Below, piece by piece: positions 1 to 8,622 of a DNA stretch of 15,151 nucleotides. This stretch comes from Anaeromyces robustus. Lineage: Eukaryota; Neocallimastigomycota; Neocallimastigomycetes; Neocallimastigales; Neocallimastigaceae. The stretch covers positions 1 to 15,151 of the forward strand of contig MCFG01000686.1 of the NCBI GenBank assembly GCA_002104895.1, given 5' to 3'. A program made the translations under genes and the position numbers. The notes below the pieces were generated by a model. That model saw only the letters and a list, made by a program, of their open reading frames with translations. It was not told the DNA's origin and did no database searches. The first letter of the stretch is position 1. Each line of letters starts with the position of its first letter.

Positions 1-239
1 ACTGGAATTCGAGCCTTATTAAAAATGGTTATAATAAAAATGATATTGTTGAATTATGGTTTAATTGTTTATTTTATTTTAAATAAATCTAAATTATAAC
101 AAATAACATATATTCAAAAATATTAAATATTATTAAAATATTAAAAAAAAGAATATTAAATATTATTTAAATATTAAATAAAAATTATTCATAAATATTC
201 ATTATTATTAAAATATTAAAAAAAAATATTATTTATTTA
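1..239. other. AT-rich spacer, no gene seen
   Basis: This stretch is almost entirely A and T, with repeated short ATTAAATATTATT-like words. I see no open frame, RNA gene or terminal repeat in it. It lies beyond the outer end of the copia LTR that begins at 240. Confidence 0.6.
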
Positions 240-656
240 TGTTAACATTAGTAATAGTTTATTTTTAATTAGTAATACATTAGTAATTTACATTCTAAGA
301 ATATTCATGTAAATGCATATTAATAATACATATTAGCCACAAATTTTTGTATAAATACATTATGGCTTGATACATTTTATTCATGGTAATTACCTTTTTA
401 TTATTCTTAATAAATAAACTTTTTAATAAAACATAACAATTTATGTATTTATTTAATTTTTTATATTATATTATTTATATTATATTATGTGCCCATTGTG
501 AAATGCAACCCACAAATCTTTGTCATGCGCCCCATTGGGAAACACTCCCATTTTTATATATTTATTTATACGTTAAACTATTCTATAATATTTTTTTGTA
601 AGTCACATTATTCAATAATATTCATAAAATTTGATTTTCATTCGTTACTTCTAACA
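240..656 (-). repeat. Copia-type 3' LTR (element H)
   Basis: On the minus strand the repeat starts TGTTAGAAGTAACG at 656, directly after a polypurine tract and the end of a copia pol relic, which is where a 3' LTR belongs. The outer end is taken as TGTTAACA at 240, because the related LTR G also ends in GTTAACA; this boundary is an inference. A TATAAATAA motif (minus, about 562-572) precedes a less AT-rich block (490-553) that could be the transcription start and R region. No second copy of this LTR is in the window. Confidence 0.65.
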
Positions 657-1162
657 CTCCTCCTCAGACCGGAATGTTTGCTTGTCAAATATTTTGTCTG
701 AAAACTTGATCATTCTTGGTCCACTGATGTTTTTTGTTAATAAGTCAGCAAGCATTTCTTTTGTATTGATATATTCAAGTCTTACTTTTTTTATTTCTTA
801 TATTCTTTCTTTATTAAAGTAGTATTTTATTTCAATATGTTTCCGTTTATTATTTAATTTGTCATTTTCTATAATAGTTTTGTTGGCTAGATTGCCAGTA
901 ATATTTTTATTGGTTGATTGCATTTAAATAATTCAGAAATAATATTTCTGATTCATAATACCTTTTTCACTCATTCAGACATTATATTCGGCTTCACATG
1001 TTGAGGTAGCTACTACTGATTGTTTCTTTGATTACCAAGATAAGGGGTCTTTATCCATTGTTATTAAGTATCTGAATTTAGTTTTCTGTCGCTTATATCG
1101 CTTCCAAAGTCAGAATCTGAGTTACCTTTTCCTTTGTACGTAATTTTATAATGTTTAATATA
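651..1162 (-). pseudogene. Copia RNase H, C-terminal end of pol (H)
   Basis: The minus strand encodes, across several frames, the conserved end of a Ty1/copia polyprotein. Recognisable blocks are SDSDFGSDISDRK, then SKKQSVVATSTCEAEYN (with the catalytic Glu of the copia CEAEY-type motif), then KRKHIEIKYYFNKERI, and finally EMLADLLTK, which corresponds to the family's ADxLTK signature. In-frame stops and frameshifts interrupt it, for example before SKKQ and within KERI, so it is not functional. The last frame ends at a TAG at 651-653 that lies inside the first six bases of the LTR. The missing link to the reverse transcriptase part is explained by solo LTR I. Confidence 0.85.
657..667 (-). other. 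Polypurine tract of copia element H
   Basis: The minus strand reads CTGAGGAGGAG immediately before the TGTTAG start of the LTR. This is the plus-strand primer site of an LTR retrotransposon, and it fixes the element's orientation as minus. Confidence 0.7.
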
Positions 1163-1757
1163 TGTAAGGATATTTAACGCCACAGTATAAAATACTTAAA
1201 ATGTAATTTAAACCACTATACTTAGTGATTAAAATTACATAAAATAATTCTGTAAAATTATTGTGAAACAATAATTTAAATCAATTAAATAAAGTTCGAT
1301 TATTAAATTTTAATTTTTAATTTATAAAAAATTTTCATTGTTTTTAAATTTAAAATATATAAAAATATATAATAAATATATTATTAATATTAGAATAATA
1401 AATAAATAATAAATGAACTCAATTGAAATTATTTAGTCTTAGTTTTAATAGTTAATTTAAAATTTCTATTTTTAGAAATAATAAATAAATTTATTAAATA
1501 ATAAAGTTTAGTTAGTTAGATAGTCCGTAAATTAATAGAAATTAAATATAAATAAATTAGTATAATATATAATAAAAATAATTATGAAAAAATATAAAAA
1601 TACTTCAAAATTTAAGAAATTTTGAAAGGTGTAATTGTTTTTAAATTTTACTATAAAATTTTAAATAATTAATTATTACTAAAAATTATTATAATAAAAC
1701 AAATTTTTTGTATTTTCCTTATTTTTTATTATAATCTATATTAATAAAAACATTACA
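1163..1757. mobile_element. Solo LTR I inserted in copia H pol
   Basis: The 595-bp block starts TGTAAGGATATTTAAC and ends ACATTACA, so it has TG...CA ends and short inverted termini. The 5-bp sequence ATATA flanks it on both sides (1158-1162 and 1758-1762), as expected for a target-site duplication. Removing it rejoins the copia reading between the ILKYLNY block and KHYKITYKGKG. No coding sequence, primer site or polypurine tract is inside, so it is a solo LTR left by recombination. A related fragment lies at 14438-14547. Confidence 0.85.
1201..1277. repeat. Twin hairpins near the end of LTR I
   Basis: The first structure pairs ATGTAATTT (1201-1209) with AAATTACAT (1232-1240) and holds an inner stem CACTA/TAGTG (1214-1218 and 1223-1227). 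The second pairs AAATTATTGT (1255-1264) with ACAATAATTT (1268-1277) around a GAA loop. Both are largely preserved in the other copy near 14475-14547. Their role is unknown. Confidence 0.6.
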
Positions 1758-1762
1758 ATATA

Positions 1763-2263
1763 GTTTAAATATTTTAATATATTAGTTACCTTTTTCCAGT
1801 CTTTTATTGTTGGTTTTTCAGAATTTCTTTCAGCTTTTCCTACTGCAAATGATATATCTAGTACATTTTACTATATAAATTGAAGATTCAACCACGCTTT
1901 TGTATATTGTTTAATCAAAAATATTTTTATTTTCTTCATCTTCTTTTTCTTCAGTGGTACACGGAGTTTTGCTTTTTCTAATATTTTTAATTTTATATTT
2001 TGTTAATATGTCTTTAATTAGTTGTATTTGGTCTATGGAATATTCGAAGTTATTCTTTTCGATACTTATTTCCAAGAATATAGACTGCTGGATTACATTT
2101 GGATATTTTAAATTTATTCATAATTTTTTTAATAACATCCTTAATATATATACCAATTAAGTCATCGATATATATACATATATATACCAATTAAACATAT
2201 TACACCTCCTCCAGCCATTTTCTTACTATTTTTAAGGAAATTAATAAAGTGTATGTGCCATTT
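1763..2263 (-). pseudogene. Copia reverse transcriptase, C-terminal half (H)
   Basis: The minus strand carries the second half of a Ty1/copia reverse transcriptase. Blocks in order are MAGGG, then the IDDLIG part of the catalytic Y-x-DD box (minus, ATCGATGAC at 2161-2169), IKKIMNKFKISKCNP, VYILG, EYSIDQIQLIKDILTKY, SKTPCT, TRYI and DWKKVTNILKYLNY, all in the order usual for the family. Frameshifts occur after ILG and before the YIDD box, where a 10-bp TA-rich insertion is absent from the copy at 15009-15151, and stops are present. It is a decayed relic, and the rest of pol upstream is missing, replaced by element G. Confidence 0.85.
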
Positions 2264-2265
2264 GA

Positions 2266-2400
2266 CAATTAGATAAATAAATTAATATTAATGAATAAAC
2301 AAATATTAATTAGATAAATAAATAATGACTAATTAATGAATAAACAAATATTAATTAGATAAATAAATAAATAAATATTAATTTAAATTATTAGAAATTA
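2266..2400. repeat. AT-rich tandem repeat, about 40-bp unit
   Basis: Units built from TTAATTAGATAAATAAATAA and AATGAATAAACAAATA recur about three times. The block separates LTR G from the copia reverse transcriptase relic. The same array in reverse orientation is at about 14860-15005. Confidence 0.7.
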
Positions 2401-2409
2401 AGTTTTATA

Positions 2410-2559
2410 TGTTAACTTTATTAGATAAATGTTTCTATGAGTAATTAAATTACTTAAGATTTATTACATTCAATTTACATATATTTATATGTTAAAATGT
2501 GGCTTATAAATTTAATATGTATTACAATAAAACAATCATATGTTTCATATATTCTAACA
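2410..2559 (-). repeat. Copia LTR G, left copy (150 bp)
   Basis: On the minus strand it starts TGTTAGAATATATGAA at 2559 and ends AAAGTTAACA at 2410. A polypurine tract and the end of a copia pol lie directly before it, so it is a 3' LTR. The right copy at 14671-14820 has the same length and nearly the same sequence in opposite orientation. At 150 bp it is short for a copia LTR. Confidence 0.8.
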
Positions 2560-2698
2560 TTCCTCCTCAAACCTAATTATTTGAATAAATAATTTAGTTT
2601 GCTGGTGAATATGTGTATTTAATAAATTCTATAACTATTTCTATAAACTAATTCTAAAATCTAAATTTTCTAATTCTAATTATTGTTAATATATGAAT
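2560..2698 (-). pseudogene. Polypurine tract and RNase H tail of copia G
   Basis: The minus strand reads TTTGAGGAGGAA immediately before the LTR. Just upstream is a short recognisable end of copia pol: KLNYLFK, a stop, then LGLRRNV, preceded in another frame by YTYSPA. The segment matches 14548-14670 in inverted orientation. The upstream part of this element's pol cannot be recognised. Confidence 0.65.
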
Positions 2699-2790
2699 TT
2701 CAAAATAAAATAATGTATAATTCTTTTTATACAAAGCTTTCTTAAAAATATGCTAGATATCTAGGATTTAATCTAGTTTCCCCTGAAATT

Positions 2791-2853
2791 AATATTCTTA
2801 ATGTTATTTCTATAAATTTTCTTATTTATAGAAATAACAACATTAAGAATATT
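2791..2853. repeat. Long hairpin
   Basis: The 27-base left arm (2791-2817) pairs with a 30-base right arm (2824-2853). The arms match fully except for a three-base insertion in the right arm, and the loop is six bases. It could be a decayed miniature inverted-repeat element or a transcript end structure; nothing around it decides. Confidence 0.7.
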
Positions 2854-3279
2854 ATAAAAATTTAATTCATTCTATAATATTATATGATTTTATAAATCAT
2901 TCATATGACTACTTTTTTAACTTTATGACATATATTTTATGTTATAGTTAAAATTATTATTTATGATGGAAACCTTTTACTTGAAGGATAATATTATTAT
3001 ACCATCTAAGTGAATACCTCATGGGTTTCATATCACTTTTATCTATTATTATTAATTATATTAATATGGTGTATTTCTAATTTTTTATAATACGGAGGAA
3101 TATAATAATTTTCTATACTTAATTTTAGCTTTATCTTTTATATATCTTTAATAATTGTAATCATATTATTAGTTTATCTTAATTATATATATTCACTCGT
3201 GTATTATCTTTGTTTATTCTCATATGCTAATTATTTGTTATCTACATACATTTTTTAAATATTTTTAAATTATTTTCAA

Positions 3280-3311
3280 CACACTAATAATCAATGTAGA
3301 TTATTAGTGTG
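3280..3311. repeat. Perfect 13-bp hairpin
   Basis: CACACTAATAATC (3280-3292) and GATTATTAGTGTG (3299-3311) are exact reverse complements around the six-base loop AATGTA. No neighbouring gene is visible. Confidence 0.75.
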
Positions 3312-4099
3312 AAAATTATTTTCACATGAATATATATTTTTGTGTGTTATATTATTTTAATAATATCTTAAAATATTCGTTAGTAATCTTGATATTAATC
3401 TCATGAATATATAAATTCTTGAATTATCACATTAAGTATTTTATTTATTATAAATATTTGTTTATATTTAGTATCAATCTCACTTCCCCCTAAAATCCAA
3501 ATATTTTGATTAAGATAAATTTTAGATTTTCACATTATTATGTAGTTTAAATATAATTTATATTAAGATGGATAGACATCATCTATCAATAATTTATTGT
3601 TATTCTATCATTATTATTATGTTCTTCACTTGAAGTTATCTTGCAATCACTCTTACATGGTATAACTCATAATGTTTTACCAATTTAATAAATTTATTTA
3701 TCTATGTATTCGTGTATATCAATCATATTTATATGATTTATTCAGTTTAGTAATAACTTGTGATTGCGATTATTATTATATTGAACTACATATTTTATCT
3801 TATGATAATTTCAATAAGATATAACTCTATATTAAATAGTTTCAATTAATGTCAGATGGATTTTAAAACTTCATCGAATATAACTCTAGGTTATATTTTG
3901 TGCTTCTTAATAATGAAGCAATTTGCAATCATTTATTCATTTAAAGTTATACCTGTACCTGTATTATTTATTATATATTATGCTTTGGATGGTTTAGTAA
4001 TAACCTACAATATTTATATATATATACTTTTGTAACCAATTTTATTTATCACTCTTTTGTAGGTTTAGTATGAACCTTGCGATTACGTTTTAATATATT

Positions 4100-4815
4100 T
4101 GTAACGGAACGGTAGTTCCAATATTACAATTGACACCAAAATCTGAAGTAAACACAAACAAAATAAAATTTAAAATAAAAGATACTTATTGCAATATCAG
4201 AACACCTTTCCTTTGTTAACCTGAAAGGTCGGTGTCGAGATATATATATTAGTAAGATTTAGTTTTAAGTTTTATTTTATTTTTATTTAAAATATGTTTT
4301 ATTAGAATTTAGTTTTATTAATTATTAAAAATTAATAATAACTAACCTTTGTAGTATTTCGAACTACTTATGAATTAATTATTACTAATATATATAAAGT
4401 TATTAAAAGAATAAAAGCACAAAGAAAAATATTTTAACTAAAGATTTTACACCTATTTATACTTTTTGCGGAAAAATAGTTTTAAAAATAAAAGTTCATA
4501 AAAATAATAAAAAATTGCTAGAAACTAAGATATTTTGATATAAAATGAATCTCATAGAAAAATAAAGAAATATTATATAATTTTTTTTTAAAGTTTCTAA
4601 TTTTATTCCATGTAATTCTATAAAGAAATACAGAAATAAAATACAGAAACAAATACAGAATAAAATACAGAAATTTATAATAAATAAATTTAAAATAAAA
4701 TTTTTATAAAATTTGGAACAAGGTGTGAGTCGAACCTAGAGTGTTCGCCCAGATGGTCATAGTTACTAACCACTAGACCATGGTTACTATTTTACTAATT
4801 GAGAGATTCGTTACA
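4100..4815 (-). repeat. 3' LTR of element A, intact
   Basis: The 716-bp repeat has 7-bp inverted ends, TGTAACG and CGTTACA. On the minus strand it starts at 4815, right after the polypurine tract. It carries a tRNA-like segment near its start and is otherwise very AT-rich, except for a less AT-rich block at about 4195-4240. It is nearly identical to 8623-9325. Confidence 0.9.
4715..4787 (-). other. tRNA-like segment with Pol III boxes, LTR A left
   Basis: On the minus strand a 73-base stretch contains an A-box-like TGGTCTAGTGG (4770-4780) and a B-box-like GGTTCGACTC (4727-4736), spaced as in a tRNA gene. A TTTT run follows within about 10 bases. The D-arm and T-loop words resemble glutamate or aspartate tRNAs, but the acceptor and T stems do not pair well, so this is probably not a working tRNA. 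It is best read as a tRNA-derived internal promoter or relic inside the LTR. Confidence 0.65.
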
Positions 4816-4832
4816 TGGTCCTCCTTCAGGAT
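4816..4832 (-). other. Polypurine tract of element A
   Basis: The minus strand reads CTGAAGGAGGACCA directly before the TGTAACG start of the 3' LTR. Position and composition fit the plus-strand primer of a Ty3-type element. The plus-strand reading TGGTCCTCCTTCAGG also looks like a primer-binding site, but the orientation of the gag gene favours the polypurine reading. Confidence 0.65.
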
Positions 4833-5012
4833 TCGGATACCAGACGAATCTTAAAACTAGGCTAAACTATACTAGGAAATTTTTTTAACTAAATTTTAAA
4901 CTATATAGGTGTAAAAATAAAATAATTTGATATTAATAAAGATACATGAATATTAATAAAGTTTACATGATATTGATAATAATAATAAGCTAAACTAAAC
5001 TAAACTAAGATT
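4833..5012 (-). other. 3' untranslated region of element A
   Basis: This is the AT-rich stretch between the gag-protease stop and the polypurine tract. A short minus-strand reading just before the tract, RFVWYPNPEGGPC, could be the remnant of a pol C-terminus. That is a guess based only on its position. Confidence 0.45.
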
Positions 5013-7037
5013 TTAAACTAATAATAATACTAGTTTGATATTAATAAAAATATTGATAAATAGATTTAATAGTTGAGATTCATTATTTAAGTTTTTCTTT
5101 TTTATTTTGATTAATTTTTTAATAAAGTAACAAGGTAAATTTTCAGGTGGTTTATCTTCATAAGGGAGATATGCATCAAGTTTAAATTCTTTAAATTTGT
5201 TGTTTTGTTTTCTTTTGTATTTAATTGATTTTGAATTACTGATTGCAAAGAATGAGGAGTTGTTAATAATTTCTTTTGAATTTGTTAAGCAAAAATTTTG
5301 ACATGTAGAATATTTATTTGATTTTGAATAAAAATATGAATTTGATTTATTTTTATCATTCACACTCTCCTTCGAAAAGATTGGATTATTGGGTTTTGAA
5401 AAATTAATATTTTGAATAGGTTGATTTGAAGAATTTGATTTTGGGCAAGAATAAGGATTGCCAGAGGAAACAGATTGATTACCAGATTTCAGATTATTAC
5501 AAGAATTATTATTAAAAGAATCGTTACTAAGATTAACAGAGTTACAAGAATTTGTACCAAGATTAACAGGATTACAAGAATTTTTACTAAGATTAACAGG
5601 ATTACAAGAATTTTCACAAAGATGTAAACAAGAGTTAGAAACATGAGTTGGTTTATTATTATTTTTCAAAGGTTGTGAATTAATTGATTTTGTACGTTCT
5701 GAGTGGGAACAAGAAGTATTACAAGAAGGTTTATTGCCAGAGTGATTTCCAAGATTATTATTATTTTTAGAATGAGGTTTACTAGATTTATCAGATTTTG
5801 TATTTTGAGAATTCGTCACGAATGAATTTGGGAGTATTAAACAATTTGAAAGACAGTAATTTGAATTGAAAGTTATTTCTTTAGTTGTAAAATTGATAGA
5901 GGGATTGTGAGTTACGAGCCAATCTATTCCAAGAATACCACAATACGAAGGTAGATCCACAATATAGAATTCTGTTTTACAAAGGTGATTTTTATATTTC
6001 AACGAGATGGGAAACGTTTTACCAAAAATTGTTTGATTTCCGGCTACTCCAGAAACGGCAGGAAAAGTAGAATCAGAATCAAAAGGAATATTGTTTTCTT
6101 TAGCAAAGTGTATATCCATAAGATTTAATTGAGAACCTGAATCGATGAGTAGTTTAGCATTGCAAGAAGAGTTTAAAGTTTGTAGATTGAATTCGGCAAC
6201 TGGAGCATTCAAAGATGGATCATCAGAAAGTCTAGGTCTTGATTTTGGTTTAAATTCTGGATTAGAAATAAAAGCATTGCTGGAAGAGGGTTTATTGTCA
6301 TCTTCATTCACTTTATTCTTTAAAGGGCAATTATTAACTTGATGATTTTTTGATCCACAGTAGAAACAAAGATGTTCTTTTCTTCTTCTTTCTTTTTCTT
6401 CACGAGTTATTGTTTCATTAGATTTATTCGAAGCAAATTGAAAAGAGTTAGTATGACGACCAAAAGAATGATTACTTGAATTATTTGATTTAAAATATTG
6501 ATTATGCGTAGAAAGTCTTAAATCTATACGAGAAGCTATGGTTTGAAGAGAGAATAAGGATTGTGGTCCAGGAAACATTTCTAAGATTCTAGTTGCAATA
6601 TTGTCGTTTAATCCTGCGAGAAAAGCATCCATTTTAGCAGCTTCATTCCAAGAAGAGTCATCTGCATATTTATTGAACTCCAGGATATAGCTTCTTACAT
6701 CTCCTAGACGTCTCTGTTTAATGGTTCTGAGCTTTTGGTTTGCTATGAAGGTTGAATCATAATTTCCAAAGGTAGCTTTAAACTTGGATATAAACGCTTC
6801 ATAGTCATCTAGGCATGGGTCCACATTTTCAATTAAAGTTGCGGCCCAATTCATTGCAGAACCGTAAAGTCTGGAAATGATGTATGCAACCTTGATTGGA
6901 TCTTCAGAAAACTTTTCTGGTTGCAACATAAAGACAAGGTTCATTTTTGCAAGAAAGCCTTTAAAGAAACGACGGTCTCCAGCGAATCCATCTTTGTACG
7001 TAACATTTAAATTGAAAAAATTATCTTCGTTCATCAT
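5013..7037 (-). CDS. Gag-aspartic protease protein of Ty3-like element A
   Basis: The 674-residue protein would form the particle coat and process it. Residues about 10-180 are a retrotransposon Gag domain (FFKGFLAKMNLVF, KVAYIISRLYGSAMNWA, later SWNEAAKMDAFLAGL). A CCHC zinc knuckle follows: C224, C227, H232, C237. An aspartic protease covers about 285-395, with active site LLIDSGS (D299) and the second family motif ILGIDWL at 368-374. From about 405 the protein is Asn/Ser-rich low complexity with three copies of a 10-residue NSCNPVNLSK-like unit at 477-505 and many cysteines. The tail (615-674) ends in hydrophobic, Lys- and Asn-rich sequence with no reverse transcriptase motif. The start at 7037 has A at -3, and a second ATG follows at once. 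The frame is uninterrupted, so it may still be expressed. Confidence 0.92.
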   Translation of the reverse strand: MMNEDNFFNLNVTYKDGFAGDRRFFKGFLAKMNLVFMLQPEKFSEDPIKVAYIISRLYGSAMNWAATLIENVDPCLDDYEAFISKFKATFGNYDSTFIANQKLRTIKQRRLGDVRSYILEFNKYADDSSWNEAAKMDAFLAGLNDNIATRILEMFPGPQSLFSLQTIASRIDLRLSTHNQYFKSNNSSNHSFGRHTNSFQFASNKSNETITREEKERRRKEHLCFYCGSKNHQVNNCPLKNKVNEDDNKPSSSNAFISNPEFKPKSRPRLSDDPSLNAPVAEFNLQTLNSSCNAKLLIDSGSQLNLMDIHFAKENNIPFDSDSTFPAVSGVAGNQTIFGKTFPISLKYKNHLCKTEFYIVDLPSYCGILGIDWLVTHNPSINFTTKEITFNSNYCLSNCLILPNSFVTNSQNTKSDKSSKPHSKNNNNLGNHSGNKPSCNTSCSHSERTKSINSQPLKNNNKPTHVSNSCLHLCENSCNPVNLSKNSCNPVNLGTNSCNSVNLSNDSFNNNSCNNLKSGNQSVSSGNPYSCPKSNSSNQPIQNINFSKPNNPIFSKESVNDKNKSNSYFYSKSNKYSTCQNFCLTNSKEIINNSSFFAISNSKSIKYKRKQNNKFKEFKLDAYLPYEDKPPENLPCYFIKKLIKIKKKNLNNESQLLNLFINIFINIKLVLLLV

Positions 7038-7376
7038 TGTTGTTTTATTTTTGGTTTTAACTAAGAATTCAAATTGTTTATTAAGGTAAATTTAAATTTT
7101 AATTTCGCTTTTTATGCCTTACAACTCAAAAATAAACCGGCAAAAGCTACTAACTAGAGGTATATACTAGACCTCGAAATAAATATTAAAACTATATAAT
7201 TAAAGTCGCTTCACCTTCACGACCAACCTCCAGCCTTCGGTGACTGAAGTTCCTTATTTGCCAGAGCTTACGAAGGTATTGAACTTGAACGTCCGATATT
7301 GCAGTGCTTTTTATCACACAACAATTCCTTCCCCCAAGAAAGCGTGCTTTTCACACTACCCACTTTTATCAATACC

Positions 7377-7427
7377 TAAGTAACTAATTGACTATAGTTT
7401 CTTAACCTACTAGAAACTAGTTACTTA
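7377..7427. repeat. Stem-loop in the leader of element A
   Basis: TAAGTAA (7377-7383) pairs with TTACTTA (7421-7427), and inside it TAGTTTC (7395-7401) pairs with GAAACTA (7413-7419) around an 11-base loop. The two stems are separated by an asymmetric bulge. It could act in the genomic RNA, but this is not shown. Confidence 0.55.
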
Positions 7428-7755
7428 CGCCAAACACTCTGTATATGAGCTCTAAACGCTCCTAGTATATTTTATAAATAATTTACCTTAAAAATTAAAT
7501 AAATATTTGATTACACAGAAGTTTACAAAGATGTTTTTTCTTTTAATAATTTTTTTCTATTTCACACTGCTGTTCTTTCAGTTTATCAACTTACTCGAGC
7601 TGAATGTAGGACTTACGTCTGAGCCTACCAGCGAGGGCCAATGTGAAACTCGAAAATGTAATTATAAAAGAAAAAAGACAGTATAAAAATAAGGATCCTC
7701 AGAATGATTCTCCTTATTAACAATTTTATTAAGTTTATATTGATTATTTAAAAAA

Positions 7756-7816
7756 TTTTTTTTTTTTTTTTTTTAAACTTTATAACTAAAATAATTTTTT
7801 TTTTTTTTTTTTTTTT
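7756..7816. repeat. Two poly-T runs
   Basis: T runs of 19 (7756-7774) and 22 (7795-7816) bases are separated by 20 bases of AT-rich sequence. On the sense strand of element A they are A-tracts. Homopolymers of this length are prone to assembly error. Confidence 0.9.
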
Positions 7817-7979
7817 GATTAGAAAAAATTTTTTGAAAAATAATTTAATTTATCTATTCTATAATTTATTCATTCACTTAATTTTTTATAATAATTTATT
7901 TAATTTATTAATATTTATTCACTTAATTTAATTTATTTAATTTTTTAATTTAATTTTATTAATTTTCCGAAAATATTAC

Positions 7980-8580
7980 TGGCAAGGTAGTACAAAATCT
8001 TTTTCAAATGCTATGGGGTACACTATTTTTTTATCTTTGGGTAGTACAAGGAAATTTTTCAAAATGTTACACAAGGAAAAATTTTCAACTAATCTAGGGT
8101 GGTACAAAATTTTCCAATAACTAGGGTTTCTAAGTAGTTCAAAGGCAATTCAAAGTAAAGTAGCTAAAACTAAGGAGAGGACCTAGGCGGTAGTTTTAAA
8201 AACTTGATTATACTAAGGACGGGTGGAATCTGGGTGCTTTATTTTTACTTCACAAGGAAAATTTATACTCACGACGGATACTTGACAGGGTGGATACTAG
8301 AATTATTCAAGAAGAGTAAACAAAGATAAACAAGAACTAAGGAAAGACTAAAACTAGGAATTATTCAAGGTAGATAACTAAGAATCAAAGACTAAGGTAG
8401 AAGTATCCAAAACTAAGACTAAAAGATTATTGCTAGAAAAGGTAGTATCCAAAAACTAAGAAAAGGTAGTATTCTAAGATTAGACTAAAGAAGTAGTATC
8501 CAAAAGGTAGTTCTAAAAGGCGGTAGAATCCAATAAAAGGTAGAAACTAAAAATTGGTAGCAGATTCCGAAATTTTCGAC
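7980..8580. repeat. Degenerate GGTAGTATCCAAAA repeats
   Basis: The words GGTAGTA, GGTAGAA and GGTGGTAC, usually followed by TCCAAAA or CAAAAT and CTAAGA, recur more than a dozen times, most densely from 8380 to 8560. In the sense of element A this is a repeated CTACC-containing word. Spacing is irregular, so this is an interspersed short repeat and not a clean tandem array. Confidence 0.6.
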
Positions 8581-8622
8581 ACTAAGGTTCCAGGCGGTGT
8601 TTCTTTTATTGGGTGCTTTTAT

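Larger units (their letters stand above)
2108..2698. repeat. Left arm of a large inverted repeat
   Basis: The minus strand of this segment matches the plus strand of about 14541-15151: RNase H tail, polypurine tract, LTR G, tandem AT repeat, and the reverse transcriptase start. Differences include a 10-bp TA-rich insertion near 2170, variable repeat-unit number and scattered substitutions. The right arm reaches the end of the window, so the true arm may be longer. Confidence 0.8.
2699..4094. other. AT-rich intergenic DNA, no gene seen
   Basis: No open reading frame of note is present on either strand. Two strong hairpins are listed separately. Two minus-strand purine runs, CAGGGGAAAC near 2778 and TTAGGGGGAAGTG near 3486, look like polypurine tracts of decayed LTR elements, but I could not pair them with an LTR. 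Short words such as TTTAGTAATAAC (near 3751 and 3990) recur. Confidence 0.5.
7038..8622 (-). other. Long 5' leader of element A
   Basis: About 1.6 kb separates the 5' LTR from the gag start, far longer than usual for Ty3 elements. It has no long open frame. The part at 7140-7660 is less AT-rich and has several hairpins. Two poly-T runs (7756-7774 and 7795-7816; poly-A in the sense strand) separate it from a repeat-rich part at about 7980-8580. Immediately after the LTR the sense strand reads ATAAAAGCACCC, which has no TGG and so no standard tRNA primer site. Packaging or dimerisation signals would be expected here, but none can be named. Confidence 0.65.

Noticed and set aside
489-701. A 70-aa plus-strand frame
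   Set aside because: It overlaps the copia H LTR and pol end on the opposite strand.
1954-2160. A 68-aa plus-strand hydrophobic frame
   Set aside because: It is antisense to the copia reverse transcriptase relic, whose motifs are clear on the minus strand.
2266-2400. CRISPR-like repeat array
   Set aside because: Units are contiguous with no unique spacers and are AT-rich simple sequence in eukaryotic DNA.
4715-4787. A functional glutamate- or aspartate-type tRNA gene
   Set aside because: A and B boxes are good, but the acceptor and T stems do not pair and the segment is repeated inside LTRs.
4816-4835. TGGTCCTCCTTCAGG read as a plus-strand tRNA primer site after a plus-strand 5' LTR
   Set aside because: It would put the Gag-protease gene antisense to its own element. 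On the minus strand the same bases form a polypurine tract in the expected place.
6145-6342. Plus-strand frames at 6145-6342 and 6877-7089
   Set aside because: They are shadows of the minus-strand Gag-protease gene or its start region.
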